Shown here piece by piece: positions 35,290-45,492 of a DNA stretch of 64,000 nucleotides; position 1 is the first letter of the stretch, and every line of letters starts with the position of its first letter. The notes under the pieces are model-generated. The model had not been told where the DNA came from. It saw only the letters and a list, made by a program, of their open reading frames with translations, and made no database searches. Position numbers and translations under genes: made by a program. Location of the stretch: NCBI RefSeq assembly GCF_017312485.1, contig NZ_BMBA01000001.1, positions 248,001 to 312,000 on the forward strand, read 5' to 3'. This stretch comes from Clostridium zeae. Lineage in GTDB: Bacteria; Bacillota; Clostridia; Clostridiales; Clostridiaceae.

Positions 35290-35433
35290 ATGACTCAAAA
35301 ATTAGGAAAAAATAATAGAACCGGGGAAAAATCTTATTATAGAAATAAAAATAATAAATCTGCAGCAAATCCTGTAAATGCTGAATTTAATGAAAATACA
35401 AGTATGCCTGTAAAGCATCTTCCAAAGCAGTAA
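35290..35433 (+). CDS. 47-residue Lys/Asn-rich small protein, third of three in tandem
   Basis: ATG at 35290, GGTGG upstream. The product begins MTQKLGKNNRTGEKSYYRNK, has SAANPVNAEF in the middle and ends MPVKHLPKQ. Alignment with the first copy is clear by eye (K-L-G, S-x-x-N-P-V, PV-K/R-x-LP). A terminator closes the array at 35471. Confidence 0.68.
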   Translation: MTQKLGKNNRTGEKSYYRNKNNKSAANPVNAEFNENTSMPVKHLPKQ

Positions 35434-35470
35434 CATTATAGAAAGTTAATATATATAATTTCAGAAGATT

Positions 35471-35500
35471 AGGTAGCTATTTATTAGCTACCTTTTGTAT
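35471..35500 (+). terminator. Terminator of the three small genes
   Basis: Stem AGGTAGCTA / TAGCTACCT with a 5-base loop followed by TTTTGTAT. Confidence 0.85.
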
Positions 35501-35688
35501 ATACCTTTACTTTTAGAATTCATATATTTAAAGATGAACCATTTTAATCGAAAATCTTTTTTAAACTCCTCTAACTTACAAATCAGATGCTATATGCTCG
35601 ACTTATTTTTATTGGAATAATTGTAAAATCACCCATTAACTTATATTTATGATATAATCTATAGTAAAATTATTTTTTAGGAGGTACT

Positions 35689-36249
35689 ATGAGTAGAGTT
35701 TTTTTCGTGCGTCATGCTACTCCTGATTTTAATGTACATGACGATTTAATAAGACCATTAACTGAAGATGGACTAAAATCAACCCTTAAGGTAAGCGATT
35801 TTTTGCAAGATAAAAAGATTACTAAAGCTTACTGTAGTCCTTACAAAAGATCTATTGATACTATTTTAGATTTTACAAACAAGAATTGTTTAGAGATATC
35901 AGTTATTAATGATTTAAGAGAAAGAAAGATAAGTAATTCTTGGATTGAGGATTTCCATGCCTTTGCTCGTAATCAATGGGAGGATTTTCACTTTAAGTTA
36001 TTAGAAGGTGAAAGCTTAAAAGAAGTGCAAGATAGAAACGTACAAGCTTTGCATAGTATATTAGAAAAGCATCCACAAGAAAACATTGTGATAGGTACTC
36101 ATGGTACTGCACTTGGTACAATTATAAATTATTATGATAAAAGCTTTGATTATAATAGTTTTTTGAGAATAATGGATTTAATGCCTTTTATAGTTTGCAT
36201 GGAATTTGAAGGAATAAATTTAGTTAGTATCGAAGAGGTTATATTATAA
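35689..36249 (+). CDS. Histidine phosphatase (phosphoglycerate mutase-like)
   Basis: A 186-residue phosphatase of the histidine acid type. The phospho-accepting His is in VRHATPDF (Arg8-His9) and the second His in GTHGTALGT. It is short for a true mutase, so a phosphatase of a small phosphorylated metabolite is more likely. The ATG at 35689 follows TAGGAGGTACT. A terminator follows at 36321. Confidence 0.88.
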   Translation: MSRVFFVRHATPDFNVHDDLIRPLTEDGLKSTLKVSDFLQDKKITKAYCSPYKRSIDTILDFTNKNCLEISVINDLRERKISNSWIEDFHAFARNQWEDFHFKLLEGESLKEVQDRNVQALHSILEKHPQENIVIGTHGTALGTIINYYDKSFDYNSFLRIMDLMPFIVCMEFEGINLVSIEEVIL

Positions 36250-36320
36250 TAATTTATCTTATACTTTACCAGTATAGTCCTGTAATTATTTAATTTATTA
36301 TTTATCTTAATTAATCAATA

Positions 36321-36358
36321 AGCCTACAGAGAAATCGCATAACTCTGTAGGCCTTTGA
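36321..36358 (+). terminator. Terminator of the histidine phosphatase gene
   Basis: Stem AGCCTACAGAG / CTCTGTAGGCC, tail TTTGATTT. Confidence 0.8.
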
Positions 36359-36364
36359 TTTAGG

Positions 36365-36416
36365 GATGAACAACTCTAAACGTAAAAATATAAGTTTAAT
36401 TGTAGAGTTGTTCATC
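36365..36416. repeat. Perfect 14-bp inverted repeat downstream of galM
   Basis: GATGAACAACTCTA (36365-36378) / TAGAGTTGTTCATC (36403-36416), loop 24. It has no U-run on either strand, so it is not a standard terminator. It may stabilise the 3' end of the araD-galM transcript. Confidence 0.55.
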
Positions 36417-36458
36417 TATATGGAATTAAAGCAAAATGCTTTAATGGGGGCTAATTTA

Positions 36459-37505
36459 TTATAAAGTATAGAACTTATACTTCGTATAGTGGGTATACTG
36501 CTCACCTGGTTTAAGTATAGATTCTTCCTTGTTACAGGCATTTATTCCAATTGGAGCGTTTTGTGTTTCTAGGCATACAGCCATTCTTAATTCTGGATAG
36601 TTGCCATTATATAGTTTCTTTTCTACTGGGTAGTTAGTGGCATAGACAACAACATACGGATTATCTGTAGTTACAGTCATTGCACGACCAGACTTTTCAT
36701 CTTTTAACTCTACTAATCCAATTTCGTCATCAAATTTAAATGGATGATCATACCCACCACCAGCTTTAATTTGATAATGGTCTTCAGATACATCCCTGCC
36801 AATTTCTTTTTCAATTCTAAAATCAAAAGGTGTTTCCTCTACTTTTAAAACCTTACCTGTAGCAGCAAAATCTTCAGACAATTCTAAGTAATTACTTGCT
36901 TTTATCATTAATTTATGGTTTAAGATGTTTCTTTCAGCATCACCACTAAGATTAAAATAGCTATGGTTAGTTATATTGAGTACAGTGGTCTTATCAGTTT
37001 CTCCAGCTACCATAAAATAAAACTCATTATCGTCATTAAGAATGTATTTTACTTTTACCTTTACTTCCCCTGGAAAACCTGCTTCTCCATTTTCAGAGGT
37101 ATACTCTAAAACAAGACCAACCTGATTATCCTCTTCAACCCCACATACATTCCAAAGCTTTGTATGATAACCGAAAGTTCCACCATGGAGGTTATTTACA
37201 CCTAGATGATTTGTTTCAAGTTCATAAACTTTTCCTTGGATTTCTATTTTTCCAGTATAAATTCTTCCTGCAAATCTACCTATTATTGCTCCATAATAAG
37301 CTTCATTTTCAATATAATCGTTGATATCTTCATACCCTAAAACTATATTTTTAAAACTTCCAGCCTTATCTGGAGTATATATACCAGTTATTACTCCACC
37401 TAAATTGAGAACAGTAACTTTAATGCCGTTTTTATTCTCAATAGTATATTCAATTAAATCTTTATTTTCATAAGAGCCTATAGTCTTAAAGCTGTATTCC
37501 ATCAT
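36459..37505 (-). CDS. galM: Aldose 1-epimerase (mutarotase)
   Basis: A 348-residue mutarotase that interconverts alpha and beta sugar anomers. Motifs include GRFAGRIYTGKI, NHSYFNLSG (general acid His) and the catalytic Glu in MAVCLETQNAPI. It is the last gene of the araD-tal-tkt-galM operon, with 13 bp after tkt. Two ATG codons (37505, 37502) follow GAGGTGG very closely; I cannot choose between them. Its presence suggests it handles arabinose released by glycosidases. Confidence 0.93.
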   Translation of the reverse strand: MMEYSFKTIGSYENKDLIEYTIENKNGIKVTVLNLGGVITGIYTPDKAGSFKNIVLGYEDINDYIENEAYYGAIIGRFAGRIYTGKIEIQGKVYELETNHLGVNNLHGGTFGYHTKLWNVCGVEEDNQVGLVLEYTSENGEAGFPGEVKVKVKYILNDDNEFYFMVAGETDKTTVLNITNHSYFNLSGDAERNILNHKLMIKASNYLELSEDFAATGKVLKVEETPFDFRIEKEIGRDVSEDHYQIKAGGGYDHPFKFDDEIGLVELKDEKSGRAMTVTTDNPYVVVYATNYPVEKKLYNGNYPELRMAVCLETQNAPIGINACNKEESILKPGEQYTHYTKYKFYTL

Positions 37506-37518
37506 CCACCTCTATATA

Positions 37519-39498
37519 TTAAAGCTCTTTTGCAGTTTTAATAACATTATCTACTGTAAAGCCAAATTCCTTGAAAAGTATATCTCCAGGTGCAGATGCT
37601 CCAAAAGTATCAATTGAAACAACTTTACCATCTAACCCAACATATTTATGCCATCCAAATGAAGATGCTGCTTCAACTGCAATTCTCTTTCTTACAGCCT
37701 TTGGCATTAACTTTTCTTTATACTCTTCTCCTTGAGCTTCAAACACTTCTAAAGATGGTATTGAAATTACTCTTGCATCAATTCCTTCTTCCTTAAGTTT
37801 TGATTGAGCTTCATATATTAACTCAACTTCTGAACCAGTTGACATAAGAAGCATATCTGGTACTTCTTTTTCACTATCCTTTAATATATAAGCACCTTTT
37901 AAAGCTTCTGGTGATGTTTCGTTGTACAAAGGAAGATTTTGTCTTGATAGTACTATGGAAGTAGGACCATCTTTTCTCTTTAATGCATGAAGCCATGCAG
38001 CAGCAGTTTCCTTTGAATCAGCTGGTCTAAATACATGCATATTAGGTATGCTTCTAAGCATTGCTAATTGCTCAATTGGTTCATGAGTAGGACCATCTTC
38101 ACCTACTCCAATACTATCATGTGTTAATACATAAACTACTGGAATCTTCATAAGTGCTGATAATCTCATTGAAGCCTTCATGTAATCACTGAATACAAAG
38201 AAAGTTGATACGTAAGGCACAAGCCCTCCATGAACTGCAATCCCATTAGCTATGGCTGCCATCGCATGTTCTCTTACTCCAAAGTGAAGATTTCTTCCAC
38301 TTCTATCTTCCTTAGAGAAATCTCCTTTTCCCTTCATATAAGTTTTTGTAGAAGGTGCAAGGTCTGCAGATCCACCTATTAGGTTAGGTACTAAATCCAT
38401 TAATCTATTTATAACTTTTTCTGAGGATACTCTTGTAGCAAGCTTACCTTCGAAATTCCAATATTCTTCATTTGAAAGTAAATCTGCTTTAACTTCTCCG
38501 CTATTCCAAAGTTCCCATTCACTAGCAAGTTCTGGGTACTCCTTCTTATAGTTTTCAAAAAGTTTATTCCATTCTACTTCTGCTTTTGTTCCTTTTTCTA
38601 TAGTTTCACTTAAATGTTCTCTAACTTCCTTTGGAACATGGAATTCTTCTTCATAGCTCCAACCTAAGAATTCCTTAGCCTTTTTAATATTATCAACACC
38701 TAATGGTTCTCCATGAACCGAAGAAGTTCCTGCTTTAGGTGAACCATATCCTATTACTGTCTTTACTATAACTAAGGATGGTTTTTCAGTTTCTTTTTTA
38801 GCTTCTTCTAGTGCCTTTGTAATTGCAGCAACATCATTTCCGTCTTCTATTGTAAGCACTTGCCATCCATATGCTGCATACCTTGCTCCAACATCTTCTC
38901 TGAAGGCTATATCTGTATCTCCCTCTATAGAGATTTTATTTGAGTCATATAATACAATAAGCTTACCTAATCCTAGAGTGGCAGCGAGTGATGCTCCTTC
39001 ACCAGTTATACCTTCCATCATATCACCATCACCAGATAAAGCATAAGTGTAATGATTAACGATTTCATAACCAGGTCTATTGAACTTTTTAGCTAAAAAG
39101 CTCTCAGCCATAGCCATACCAACTGAATTAACCTGACCTTGACCAAGAGGACCAGTAGTTATTTCAACACCTACAGTGTGACCATACTCTGGATGCCCTG
39201 GAGTCTTACTATCCTTTTGTCTAAAATTCTTTAAATCATCAACTGTAAGTCCATATCCATATAAGTGTAAAAGTGAGTATAAAAGCATTGAACCATGTCC
39301 AGCTGATAACACAAATCTGTCTCTATCGAACCATTTAGGGTTCTTAGGACTATGTTTCATAACCTTATCAAAAATGGCATAAGCCATTGGAGCTGCTCCC
39401 ATTGGCAATCCAGGATGACCTGAATTAGCTTTTTGTACAGCTTCAGCTGAAAGTAATCTTATAGAGTCTACGGTTAAATTATCAATATTTTTACTCAT
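37519..39498 (-). CDS. tkt: Transketolase
   Basis: A 659-residue, complete transketolase. The thiamine diphosphate site appears as [22 protein letters not shown], with [15 protein letters not shown] near residue 65 and the pyrimidine-domain [15 protein letters not shown]. It moves two-carbon units between pentose and hexose phosphates. The ATG at 39498 follows GGAGGAGATA. Placed between tal and galM in the arabinose operon, it handles pentose flux during growth on arabinose. Confidence 0.96.
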   Translation of the reverse strand: MSKNIDNLTVDSIRLLSAEAVQKANSGHPGLPMGAAPMAYAIFDKVMKHSPKNPKWFDRDRFVLSAGHGSMLLYSLLHLYGYGLTVDDLKNFRQKDSKTPGHPEYGHTVGVEITTGPLGQGQVNSVGMAMAESFLAKKFNRPGYEIVNHYTYALSGDGDMMEGITGEGASLAATLGLGKLIVLYDSNKISIEGDTDIAFREDVGARYAAYGWQVLTIEDGNDVAAITKALEEAKKETEKPSLVIVKTVIGYGSPKAGTSSVHGEPLGVDNIKKAKEFLGWSYEEEFHVPKEVREHLSETIEKGTKAEVEWNKLFENYKKEYPELASEWELWNSGEVKADLLSNEEYWNFEGKLATRVSSEKVINRLMDLVPNLIGGSADLAPSTKTYMKGKGDFSKEDRSGRNLHFGVREHAMAAIANGIAVHGGLVPYVSTFFVFSDYMKASMRLSALMKIPVVYVLTHDSIGVGEDGPTHEPIEQLAMLRSIPNMHVFRPADSKETAAAWLHALKRKDGPTSIVLSRQNLPLYNETSPEALKGAYILKDSEKEVPDMLLMSTGSEVELIYEAQSKLKEEGIDARVISIPSLEVFEAQGEEYKEKLMPKAVRKRIAVEAASSFGWHKYVGLDGKVVSIDTFGASAPGDILFKEFGFTVDNVIKTAKEL

Positions 39499-39515
39499 TC
39501 TATCTCCTCCGTTTT

Positions 39516-40160
39516 TTAGCCAAATATAGCTTTCCAGTCATTCATGAATTTTTCTATTCCGCTGTCTGTTAATGGATGTTTGATCATTTGGTTTATAACA
39601 CCAAATGGTACTGTTGCAATATGAGCACCTGCTTTAGCAGAATCGATTATATGTGTAGGATTTCTTATACTTGCAGCTATTATTTCTGTCTTTATATTAT
39701 GCACATTAAATATAGTAGTTATTGCTTCAATTAAGTCCATTGGGTTTGTAGTAATATCATCTAGTCTTCCTAGGAAAGGACTTACATAAGTAGCTCCTGC
39801 TCTTGCTGCAAGTAGCGCTTGACCTGGATTAAAAATTAAAGTTACATTAGTTTTAATTCCTTCACTTGCTAATACCTTTGTTGCTTTTAAGCCTTCAGTA
39901 GTCATAGGTATCTTAACAATCATGTTTGGATGAATTTTAGCAATTTCTCTTCCTTCTTTAACCATCCCATCCTTTTCAAGGCTTATTACTTCCCCACTAA
40001 TTGGACCATCAACTATAGAAGTAATTTCTTTAATAACTTCGTTAAAATCTCTTCCTTCCTTTGCGATTAAGCTTGGATTAGTGGTTACACCACAAATAAC
40101 TCCCATCTCATTTGCTTCTCTAATCTCATTAACATTAGCGGTATCTAAAAATAATTTCAT
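39516..40160 (-). CDS. tal: Transaldolase (short FSA/TalC type)
   Basis: A 214-residue aldolase of the short transaldolase family. The Schiff-base Lys83 is in IVKIPMT; also [10 protein letters not shown] at the start and [13 protein letters not shown]. Short members are either transaldolase or fructose-6-phosphate aldolase; the operon with transketolase and AraD favours transaldolase. The ATG at 40160 follows AAAGGAGTCGG. Confidence 0.93.
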   Translation of the reverse strand: MKLFLDTANVNEIREANEMGVICGVTTNPSLIAKEGRDFNEVIKEITSIVDGPISGEVISLEKDGMVKEGREIAKIHPNMIVKIPMTTEGLKATKVLASEGIKTNVTLIFNPGQALLAARAGATYVSPFLGRLDDITTNPMDLIEAITTIFNVHNIKTEIIAASIRNPTHIIDSAKAGAHIATVPFGVINQMIKHPLTDSGIEKFMNDWKAIFG

Positions 40161-40283
40161 AATTCCGACTCCTTTTTATTATACACTTTATTTTCCATAA
40201 TACTTAAAATAAATGTTATTTTTATATAAAATATAATTTATACATATATTTATCTAGATTTAACTTTAATAACTGTAAAATAC

Positions 40284-40973
40284 TTATTTTTGACCATAGT
40301 AAGCATTACTTCCATGCTTTCTATAATAGTGCTTGTCTAACAAATATTGATCTAAACTTTCTATTTCTTTATTTAAAGTAACAGTATGATAAGCCATGTT
40401 ACAAGTTTCCTCAAGAACAACTGAATTTACAACTGCATCTTTTGGAGTTTTCCCCCAAGTAAAAGGTGCATGACAGCTTACTAGCACGCCTGGAATGGCC
40501 ATCACTTCTCCATCACCTATAGTTTCAATTATTACTTTCCCTGTATTTCCTTCGTAATCCCCTTCTATTTCTATTTCAGTAAGTTTTCTAGTACAAGGGA
40601 TATTACCATAGAAATGGTCCGCATGAGTTGTACCTAACGCTGGCATCTCCTTTGAAGCTTGTGCCCATATAGTAGCCCATGTAGAATGAGTATGAACAAT
40701 CCCTCCCATTTCTTTATATCTTTTATATAGTTCTATATGAGTTGGGGTATCAGAGGAAGGTCTTAAATCTCCTTCTACTATGTTTCCTTCTAAGTCGAGA
40801 ACTACTAATTTATCAATAGTTAACTCTTCATATGGAACTCCGCTTGGTTTAATTACAATTAAATTCTTCTCTCTATCTATTCCACTTACATTACCCCATG
40901 TAAATTTAACAAGGTTGTATTGTGGAAGCATAAGATTAGCTTCTAAGACCTGCTTTTTTAATTCTTCTAACAT
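40284..40973 (-). CDS. araD: L-ribulose-5-phosphate 4-epimerase
   Basis: A 229-residue class II aldolase-like enzyme. It converts L-ribulose-5-phosphate to D-xylulose-5-phosphate. Zinc ligands are in [12 protein letters not shown] (His94, His96) and the later HADHFYG region. The ATG at 40973 has TTAAGGAGGT. First gene of the operon with tal, tkt and galM. A promoter with two AraR sites lies upstream. Confidence 0.95.
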   Translation of the reverse strand: MLEELKKQVLEANLMLPQYNLVKFTWGNVSGIDREKNLIVIKPSGVPYEELTIDKLVVLDLEGNIVEGDLRPSSDTPTHIELYKRYKEMGGIVHTHSTWATIWAQASKEMPALGTTHADHFYGNIPCTRKLTEIEIEGDYEGNTGKVIIETIGDGEVMAIPGVLVSCHAPFTWGKTPKDAVVNSVVLEETCNMAYHTVTLNKEIESLDQYLLDKHYYRKHGSNAYYGQK

Positions 40974-41173
40974 GTTTACCTCCTTAAGATAAATAAGATT
41001 AGATATATATAGATTACAGGTATCCTATCAGTTCGTCAGATTTAATAATGATATAAAAACTAAAAGATTACCTATAAAATATCTATCATATTATGTCCTT
41101 CTAAACCTTTTCAAATTAATGAGTACTTAATACCTAATTACAAAAAAACATTTCTACTATAGAACTCTTCTTC

Positions 41174-41226
41174 ATCATAAAAGCCTATTGTTATTCATAC
41201 AAATATCTTTTATTGTACGTACAAAT
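41174..41226 (-). promoter_or_regulatory. araD operon promoter with two AraR boxes
   Basis: Promoter TTGTAT (41202-41197), 17-bp spacer, TATGAT (41179-41174). A strong AraR box TATTGTACGTACAAAT at 41211-41226 lies just upstream. A weaker one (TGTTATTCATACAAAT, 41189-41204) covers the -35 hexamer. Confidence 0.75.
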
Positions 41227-41297
41227 ATCCTTAAAAAAATATATGTAAAATACATTAGCTTAGCTTTTTACAGCTAGCTAATTATATTTTAAGCAAA

Positions 41298-42383
41298 TTA
41301 AAATCCTGTAGTGGATGCTCTAACTATGAGTTCTGGCTTATATACATAGGAACTATGCTCAACTCTTCCCTCAATTACATCCATAAGCATTCTTGAAGCT
41401 TTTCTTCCAAGATCTTCTTTTGGATGTCTTATTGTTGTTAGCTTTACTTCTGTAGCAGTAGCAATATAAGAATCATCATATCCAACTAAAGCTATATCTT
41501 CAGGTACTCTAAGACCTTCTTCTCTGATGGCTTGAAGCGCTTGAACAGCTATTTGATCGTTGTAACAAACAATTGCTGTTGGTCTATCTTTTCTTCTTAG
41601 AAGTCCATTAGTAAACTCTTGAGGAAAATATTCTTTTTCCTTAGTACCATACTTCCCGATATTATGGTCATTAGCTGTAATATCTTTTTCTTTAAGTGCT
41701 TTTAAATATCCAACTTCTCTATTTAAACCTTGCAAGTCGTCATTCTTAAAAATACCAGCAACATTTTTATGACCTATCTGAAGAAGATATTTAGTTAATA
41801 TGTATGCCCCTTCTATATCGTCCATACCTACAAAAGGTCCACTAAGTTCCTTATACTTACTATTAATCATTATATAAGGAATATTTCTTTTTTCTAGCTC
41901 TCTATAATAAGCTAAATTTGTATTTTCAGCAGCACTCATAGTAGGTTCAACTATAAGACCCGCTACTCCATTTTCAATTATTTTTTCTAAACATTCTTTT
42001 TCTTTTTGCTTCTCGTTGTTTGTATTATAGAGAAGTAGATTGTAACCAGCAGAACTTAAAACCTCTTCTATTCCAGATATTATTGAAGGAAAAATATAGT
42101 TTGATATATAAGTAGTTAAAACTGCAATTGTTTTCTGCTCGTTTGACTTATTCTTCTCACTATAACTACAAAAAGTTCCTTTACCTTGTTCTCTCTTAAT
42201 GTAGCCATTATTTTCTAATTCCATAAAAGCTTGCCTTACAGTGTGTCTACTTACAGAAAATTTATCAACGATTTCATTTTCTGTTAAAAGTTGATCTCCA
42301 TAGGCAATTCTTCCTTCTTCCATTTCTTTCTTAAAAAAGGACGCTATCTGCATGTATTTTGATATTTTTGCTTCTTCACGCAT
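41298..42383 (-). CDS. araR: Arabinose repressor AraR (GntR DNA-binding, LacI-type sensor)
   Basis: A 361-residue chimeric repressor. A GntR winged helix (about 1-72) has LLTENEIVDKFSVSRHTVRQAF. The C-terminal LacI/periplasmic-binding domain (about 85-361) has IAVLTTYISNYIFPSII and a late VGYDDSYIA. In Bacillus, L-arabinose releases AraR from boxes like those found here. I choose the ATG at 42383 with GAGGAG 8 bases upstream; the TTG at 42401 overlaps that site. It is divergent from araA and itself has an AraR box. Confidence 0.95.
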   Translation of the reverse strand: MREEAKISKYMQIASFFKKEMEEGRIAYGDQLLTENEIVDKFSVSRHTVRQAFMELENNGYIKREQGKGTFCSYSEKNKSNEQKTIAVLTTYISNYIFPSIISGIEEVLSSAGYNLLLYNTNNEKQKEKECLEKIIENGVAGLIVEPTMSAAENTNLAYYRELEKRNIPYIMINSKYKELSGPFVGMDDIEGAYILTKYLLQIGHKNVAGIFKNDDLQGLNREVGYLKALKEKDITANDHNIGKYGTKEKEYFPQEFTNGLLRRKDRPTAIVCYNDQIAVQALQAIREEGLRVPEDIALVGYDDSYIATATEVKLTTIRHPKEDLGRKASRMLMDVIEGRVEHSSYVYKPELIVRASTTGF

Positions 42384-42404
42384 ATAGTTATTTCTCCTCA
42401 AATT

Positions 42405-42457
42405 ATTTGTACGTATGTCCTATAATTCTATTTTATAACAATATTTCTTTATGTCAA
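42405..42457 (-). promoter_or_regulatory. araR promoter with AraR box
   Basis: TTGACA (42457-42452), 16-bp spacer, TAAAAT (42435-42430). Box ATTTGTACGTATGTCC at 42405-42420 lies just downstream of the -10, consistent with autorepression. Confidence 0.75.
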
Positions 42458-42512
42458 TGCCTATAAACTCTAAAATCTCAAAAAATTTTTATTTATTTTC
42501 TCAAAATTTGTA

Positions 42513-42597
42513 TTGAAATAAAATAATAAAAGGTTTACAATATACTCAAATGGTACGTACAAATTCTAAATTTAATCACAAATTTGTATGTTTATTA
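42513..42597 (+). promoter_or_regulatory. araA promoter with AraR boxes
   Basis: TTGAAA (42513-42518), 17-bp spacer, TACAAT (42536-42541). Strong box AATGGTACGTACAAAT at 42549-42564 covers the start site. A weaker box ATTTGTATGTTTATTA at 42582-42597 lies 33 bp further, on the same face of the helix. Confidence 0.78.
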
Positions 42598-42631
42598 CTT
42601 AATATAACTTAACTAAAAAGGAGGATGTAAA

Positions 42632-44122
42632 ATGCTTAAAACAAAACCTTATGAATTTTGGTTTGTAACAGGTAGTCAACATTTATACGGAGAGGAAACA
42701 CTTAAAGAAGTAGAAGATCATTCTAAAGAAATAGCTAAGAATTTAAACGAAAAATTAAGATCACAACATAAAATAGTTTTCAAGAAAATACTAACTAGCT
42801 CAAGTTCAATAGCAAAGTTATGTATAGAAGCCAATTCAGATGAAAACTGTGCAGGTATAATAACATGGATGCATACTTTTTCACCTGCAAAAATGTGGAT
42901 ATCAGGATTACAACAATTGAACAAGCCACTTCTTCACTTACACACTCAATACAATCGTGAAATTCCATGGAGTACAATGGATATGGATTTCATGAACACT
43001 AATCAATCAGCTCACGGAGATAGAGAATATGGTTTTATCGGAGCTAGAATGCAAGTTAAAAGAAAAATTGTTGTAGGTCATTGGCAAGATGAAGATGTTT
43101 TAGCTAAAATAGCAAGTTGGACAAAAGTTGCAGTTGCATTTGTTGAGGGTAAAACTCTAAAGGTTGCTCGTTTCGGAGATAACATGAGAAATGTTGCTGT
43201 TACCGAAGGTGACAAGGTTGAAGCTCAAATTAAACTAGGCTGGGAAGTTCATGCTTACGGAATATGTGATTTAGTAGATGAAATGGCTAAAATCACTGAA
43301 GAGCAAATAGATGTATTAATGAAAGAATATGAAAGTGAATACGACTTTGCTGAAGATTTACTTGTTCCTGGTAAAAAGAGAGATGCTGTTAGAGAACAAG
43401 CTAAAATCGAATTAGGTCTTGAATCTTTCTTAGTTAGAGGCGGCTTTACTGCTTTCACTACTAATTTTGAAGACTTACATGGAATGAAACAACTACCTGG
43501 TCTTGCTGCTCAACACTTAATGGCTAAAGGCTATGGTTTTGGTGGTGAAGGTGACTGGAAGACTGCAGCACTAGTTCGTGTTATGAAGATAATGGCAGAA
43601 AACAAAGGTACTGCCTTCATGGAAGATTACACATACCACTTAGAACAAGGAAATGAATTAATATTAGGTGCTCATATGTTAGAAGTTTGCCCAACAGTTG
43701 CTGCAACAAAACCTAGAATTGAAGTGCATCACTTAGGAATTGGCGATAAGGAAGACCCAGCTAGAATTGTTTTTGATGGAGCTGCTGGTTTTGGCCTTTG
43801 CGCTTCCCTACTTGACATGGGTAACCGCTTTAGACTATTAATCAACGAAGTTGAAGCTGTTGAAATTGAAAAAGAATTACCAAAGCTACCAGTAGCAAGA
43901 GTTCTTTGGAAACCACTTCCTTCATTAAAAGAATCGGCTGAAGCATGGATACTTGCTGGTGGAGCTCATCATACTAGCTTCTCCTTCGAAGTAACAACTG
44001 ATCAATTATTAGATTATGCAGAATTGGTTGGTATAGAAACTCTTATCATAGATGCTGACACTAAGATTCGTGACTTCAAGAACCAAATACTTTGGAATGA
44101 CGTTGCTTGGAAATTAAGGTAG
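42632..44122 (+). CDS. araA: L-arabinose isomerase
   Basis: A 496-residue, full-length AraA that converts L-arabinose to L-ribulose. Typical blocks: FWFVTGSQHLYGEE at the start, LHTQYNREIPW, and the metal-site region GEGDWKTAALVR with TAFMEDYTYHLE. The ATG at 42632 follows AAAAGGAGGATG. It stands alone downstream of its AraR-controlled promoter. The ribulokinase AraB is not in the window and must be elsewhere. Confidence 0.96.
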   Translation: MLKTKPYEFWFVTGSQHLYGEETLKEVEDHSKEIAKNLNEKLRSQHKIVFKKILTSSSSIAKLCIEANSDENCAGIITWMHTFSPAKMWISGLQQLNKPLLHLHTQYNREIPWSTMDMDFMNTNQSAHGDREYGFIGARMQVKRKIVVGHWQDEDVLAKIASWTKVAVAFVEGKTLKVARFGDNMRNVAVTEGDKVEAQIKLGWEVHAYGICDLVDEMAKITEEQIDVLMKEYESEYDFAEDLLVPGKKRDAVREQAKIELGLESFLVRGGFTAFTTNFEDLHGMKQLPGLAAQHLMAKGYGFGGEGDWKTAALVRVMKIMAENKGTAFMEDYTYHLEQGNELILGAHMLEVCPTVAATKPRIEVHHLGIGDKEDPARIVFDGAAGFGLCASLLDMGNRFRLLINEVEAVEIEKELPKLPVARVLWKPLPSLKESAEAWILAGGAHHTSFSFEVTTDQLLDYAELVGIETLIIDADTKIRDFKNQILWNDVAWKLR

Positions 44123-44160
44123 TTTAAAACTCAATACTTCTATAATTAAACCTTAAAATG

Positions 44161-44201
44161 TTTTATCCCCAGCATCATTAAAATATTGATGCTGGGGTGA
44201 T
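44161..44201 (+). terminator. Hairpin at the end of araA
   Basis: GC-rich stem CCCCAGCATCA (44167-44177) / TGATGCTGGGG (44187-44197). Its tail is not U-rich, so it may be a processing or stability element. Confidence 0.6.
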
Positions 44202-44348
44202 AAAAATCTAACAACTGCTAAAGCTTTTTATTCATGTTATAATAATATAAATTTATTTTAGTATTGAATACTAAACTCATTATTTAATATAGTCTACTTT
44301 CAATATTAAAATCAGTTTATACAATATTTTAAAATACGGAGTGATATT

Positions 44349-45026
44349 ATGGCTAATAATAACGATTTCGGAGACAGCAATTTAAGCAAAGTACTTAACT
44401 ATGTTCATTGGTTTTTCATTACAAATATATATTTCTTTTTATGTAATATCTTATTTATTATATGTGCATATACTATTGAAATTAAATTCGACAATATACT
44501 AGTTTTTTTAATCGCACTAATCCCTACCGGTCCATCCATAACTGCAGTATGCTCTTCTATGGGCAAGATAGTTAGGGAAAAATATTTAGATACAACAAAA
44601 GACTTTTTTAGAGCCTATAAAGATAATTTCTTTCCTTCAATGAAGTTATGGATTTTATTTCTTTTAACCACTTTCATTCTGTTACTGGATATAAAATTAT
44701 GCTTCATGAATAAAAGCTTTCTATTTTTATTAATACCTACTGTTGTAATTTTATTTCTTTTAATTTTGATTTTTTCATACGCCTTCCCTTTACTATCAAG
44801 GTTTAGTATGAAAACAATAGATATAATTAAATTATCCGTTTACTTATCACTGAAAAATCCTTTTATTTCATTGATTAATATTGCAGTACTTATTGTTTCT
44901 ACCCTCTTATTTTTTCAAGGAAGAGGTATAATCGGTCTATTCTTAGGAAGTCTAGCCGCTTACGGAATAGTATTTAATATGAGAAAAATATTCGATTATG
45001 TAGAAAAAAAATTTATAAGCCCATAA
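44349..45026 (+). CDS. DUF624 (YesL-like) membrane protein
   Basis: A 225-residue membrane protein with five to six helices. The family signature GPSITAVCSSMGKI lies near residue 65. YesL-type proteins are encoded near sugar ABC transporters and glycosidases in Firmicutes, but their task is unknown. The ATG at 44349 follows ACGGAGTGAT. It stands between araA and the ArsR-type regulator. Confidence 0.85.
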   Translation: MANNNDFGDSNLSKVLNYVHWFFITNIYFFLCNILFIICAYTIEIKFDNILVFLIALIPTGPSITAVCSSMGKIVREKYLDTTKDFFRAYKDNFFPSMKLWILFLLTTFILLLDIKLCFMNKSFLFLLIPTVVILFLLILIFSYAFPLLSRFSMKTIDIIKLSVYLSLKNPFISLINIAVLIVSTLLFFQGRGIIGLFLGSLAAYGIVFNMRKIFDYVEKKFISP

Positions 45027-45492
45027 GTTATTCATTATATATAAAAATATGAAGTTACGTAAAAGTGCTTCATATTTTTTGCTTTTTATCACCCACTTTG
45101 TTCTTCCTAAAAACAATTTTTCATTTAATATAATGCTTTATCTATAATATTTTAATATAGATGAAACACTTCATTCCGAATTACTACATAACTATTTTAC
45201 TTTTATCTAAATATGTGAAAATATGTTATATCTATAGATGTAAATGATTAAACAGCTGCCACTACCGCTTATTTAACCTATTCATTTTTTAAATAATGAA
45301 ATTTTATTTTAGAAAAACTTAAAATATTATTTCATTATTTTCAGTAAAATAGTATAATAATGTAAGAGTAGTATATTTAATTTAAAGATAATTTTAAAAA
45401 TATGCTCTGATTCTTTTGATAGTAATCTCTTAAAGGATACTTTCACTGAGTTTATTGCATAAAATTTTATTAATACTATAGAGGAGAATGTC
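45027..45492. other. 465-bp intergenic region
   Basis: Contains the terminator at 45045-45080 (stem AAATATGAAG / CTTCATATTT, then TTTTTTGC). Further on is a TATAAT near 45353 without a good -35. No gene seen. Confidence 0.45.
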
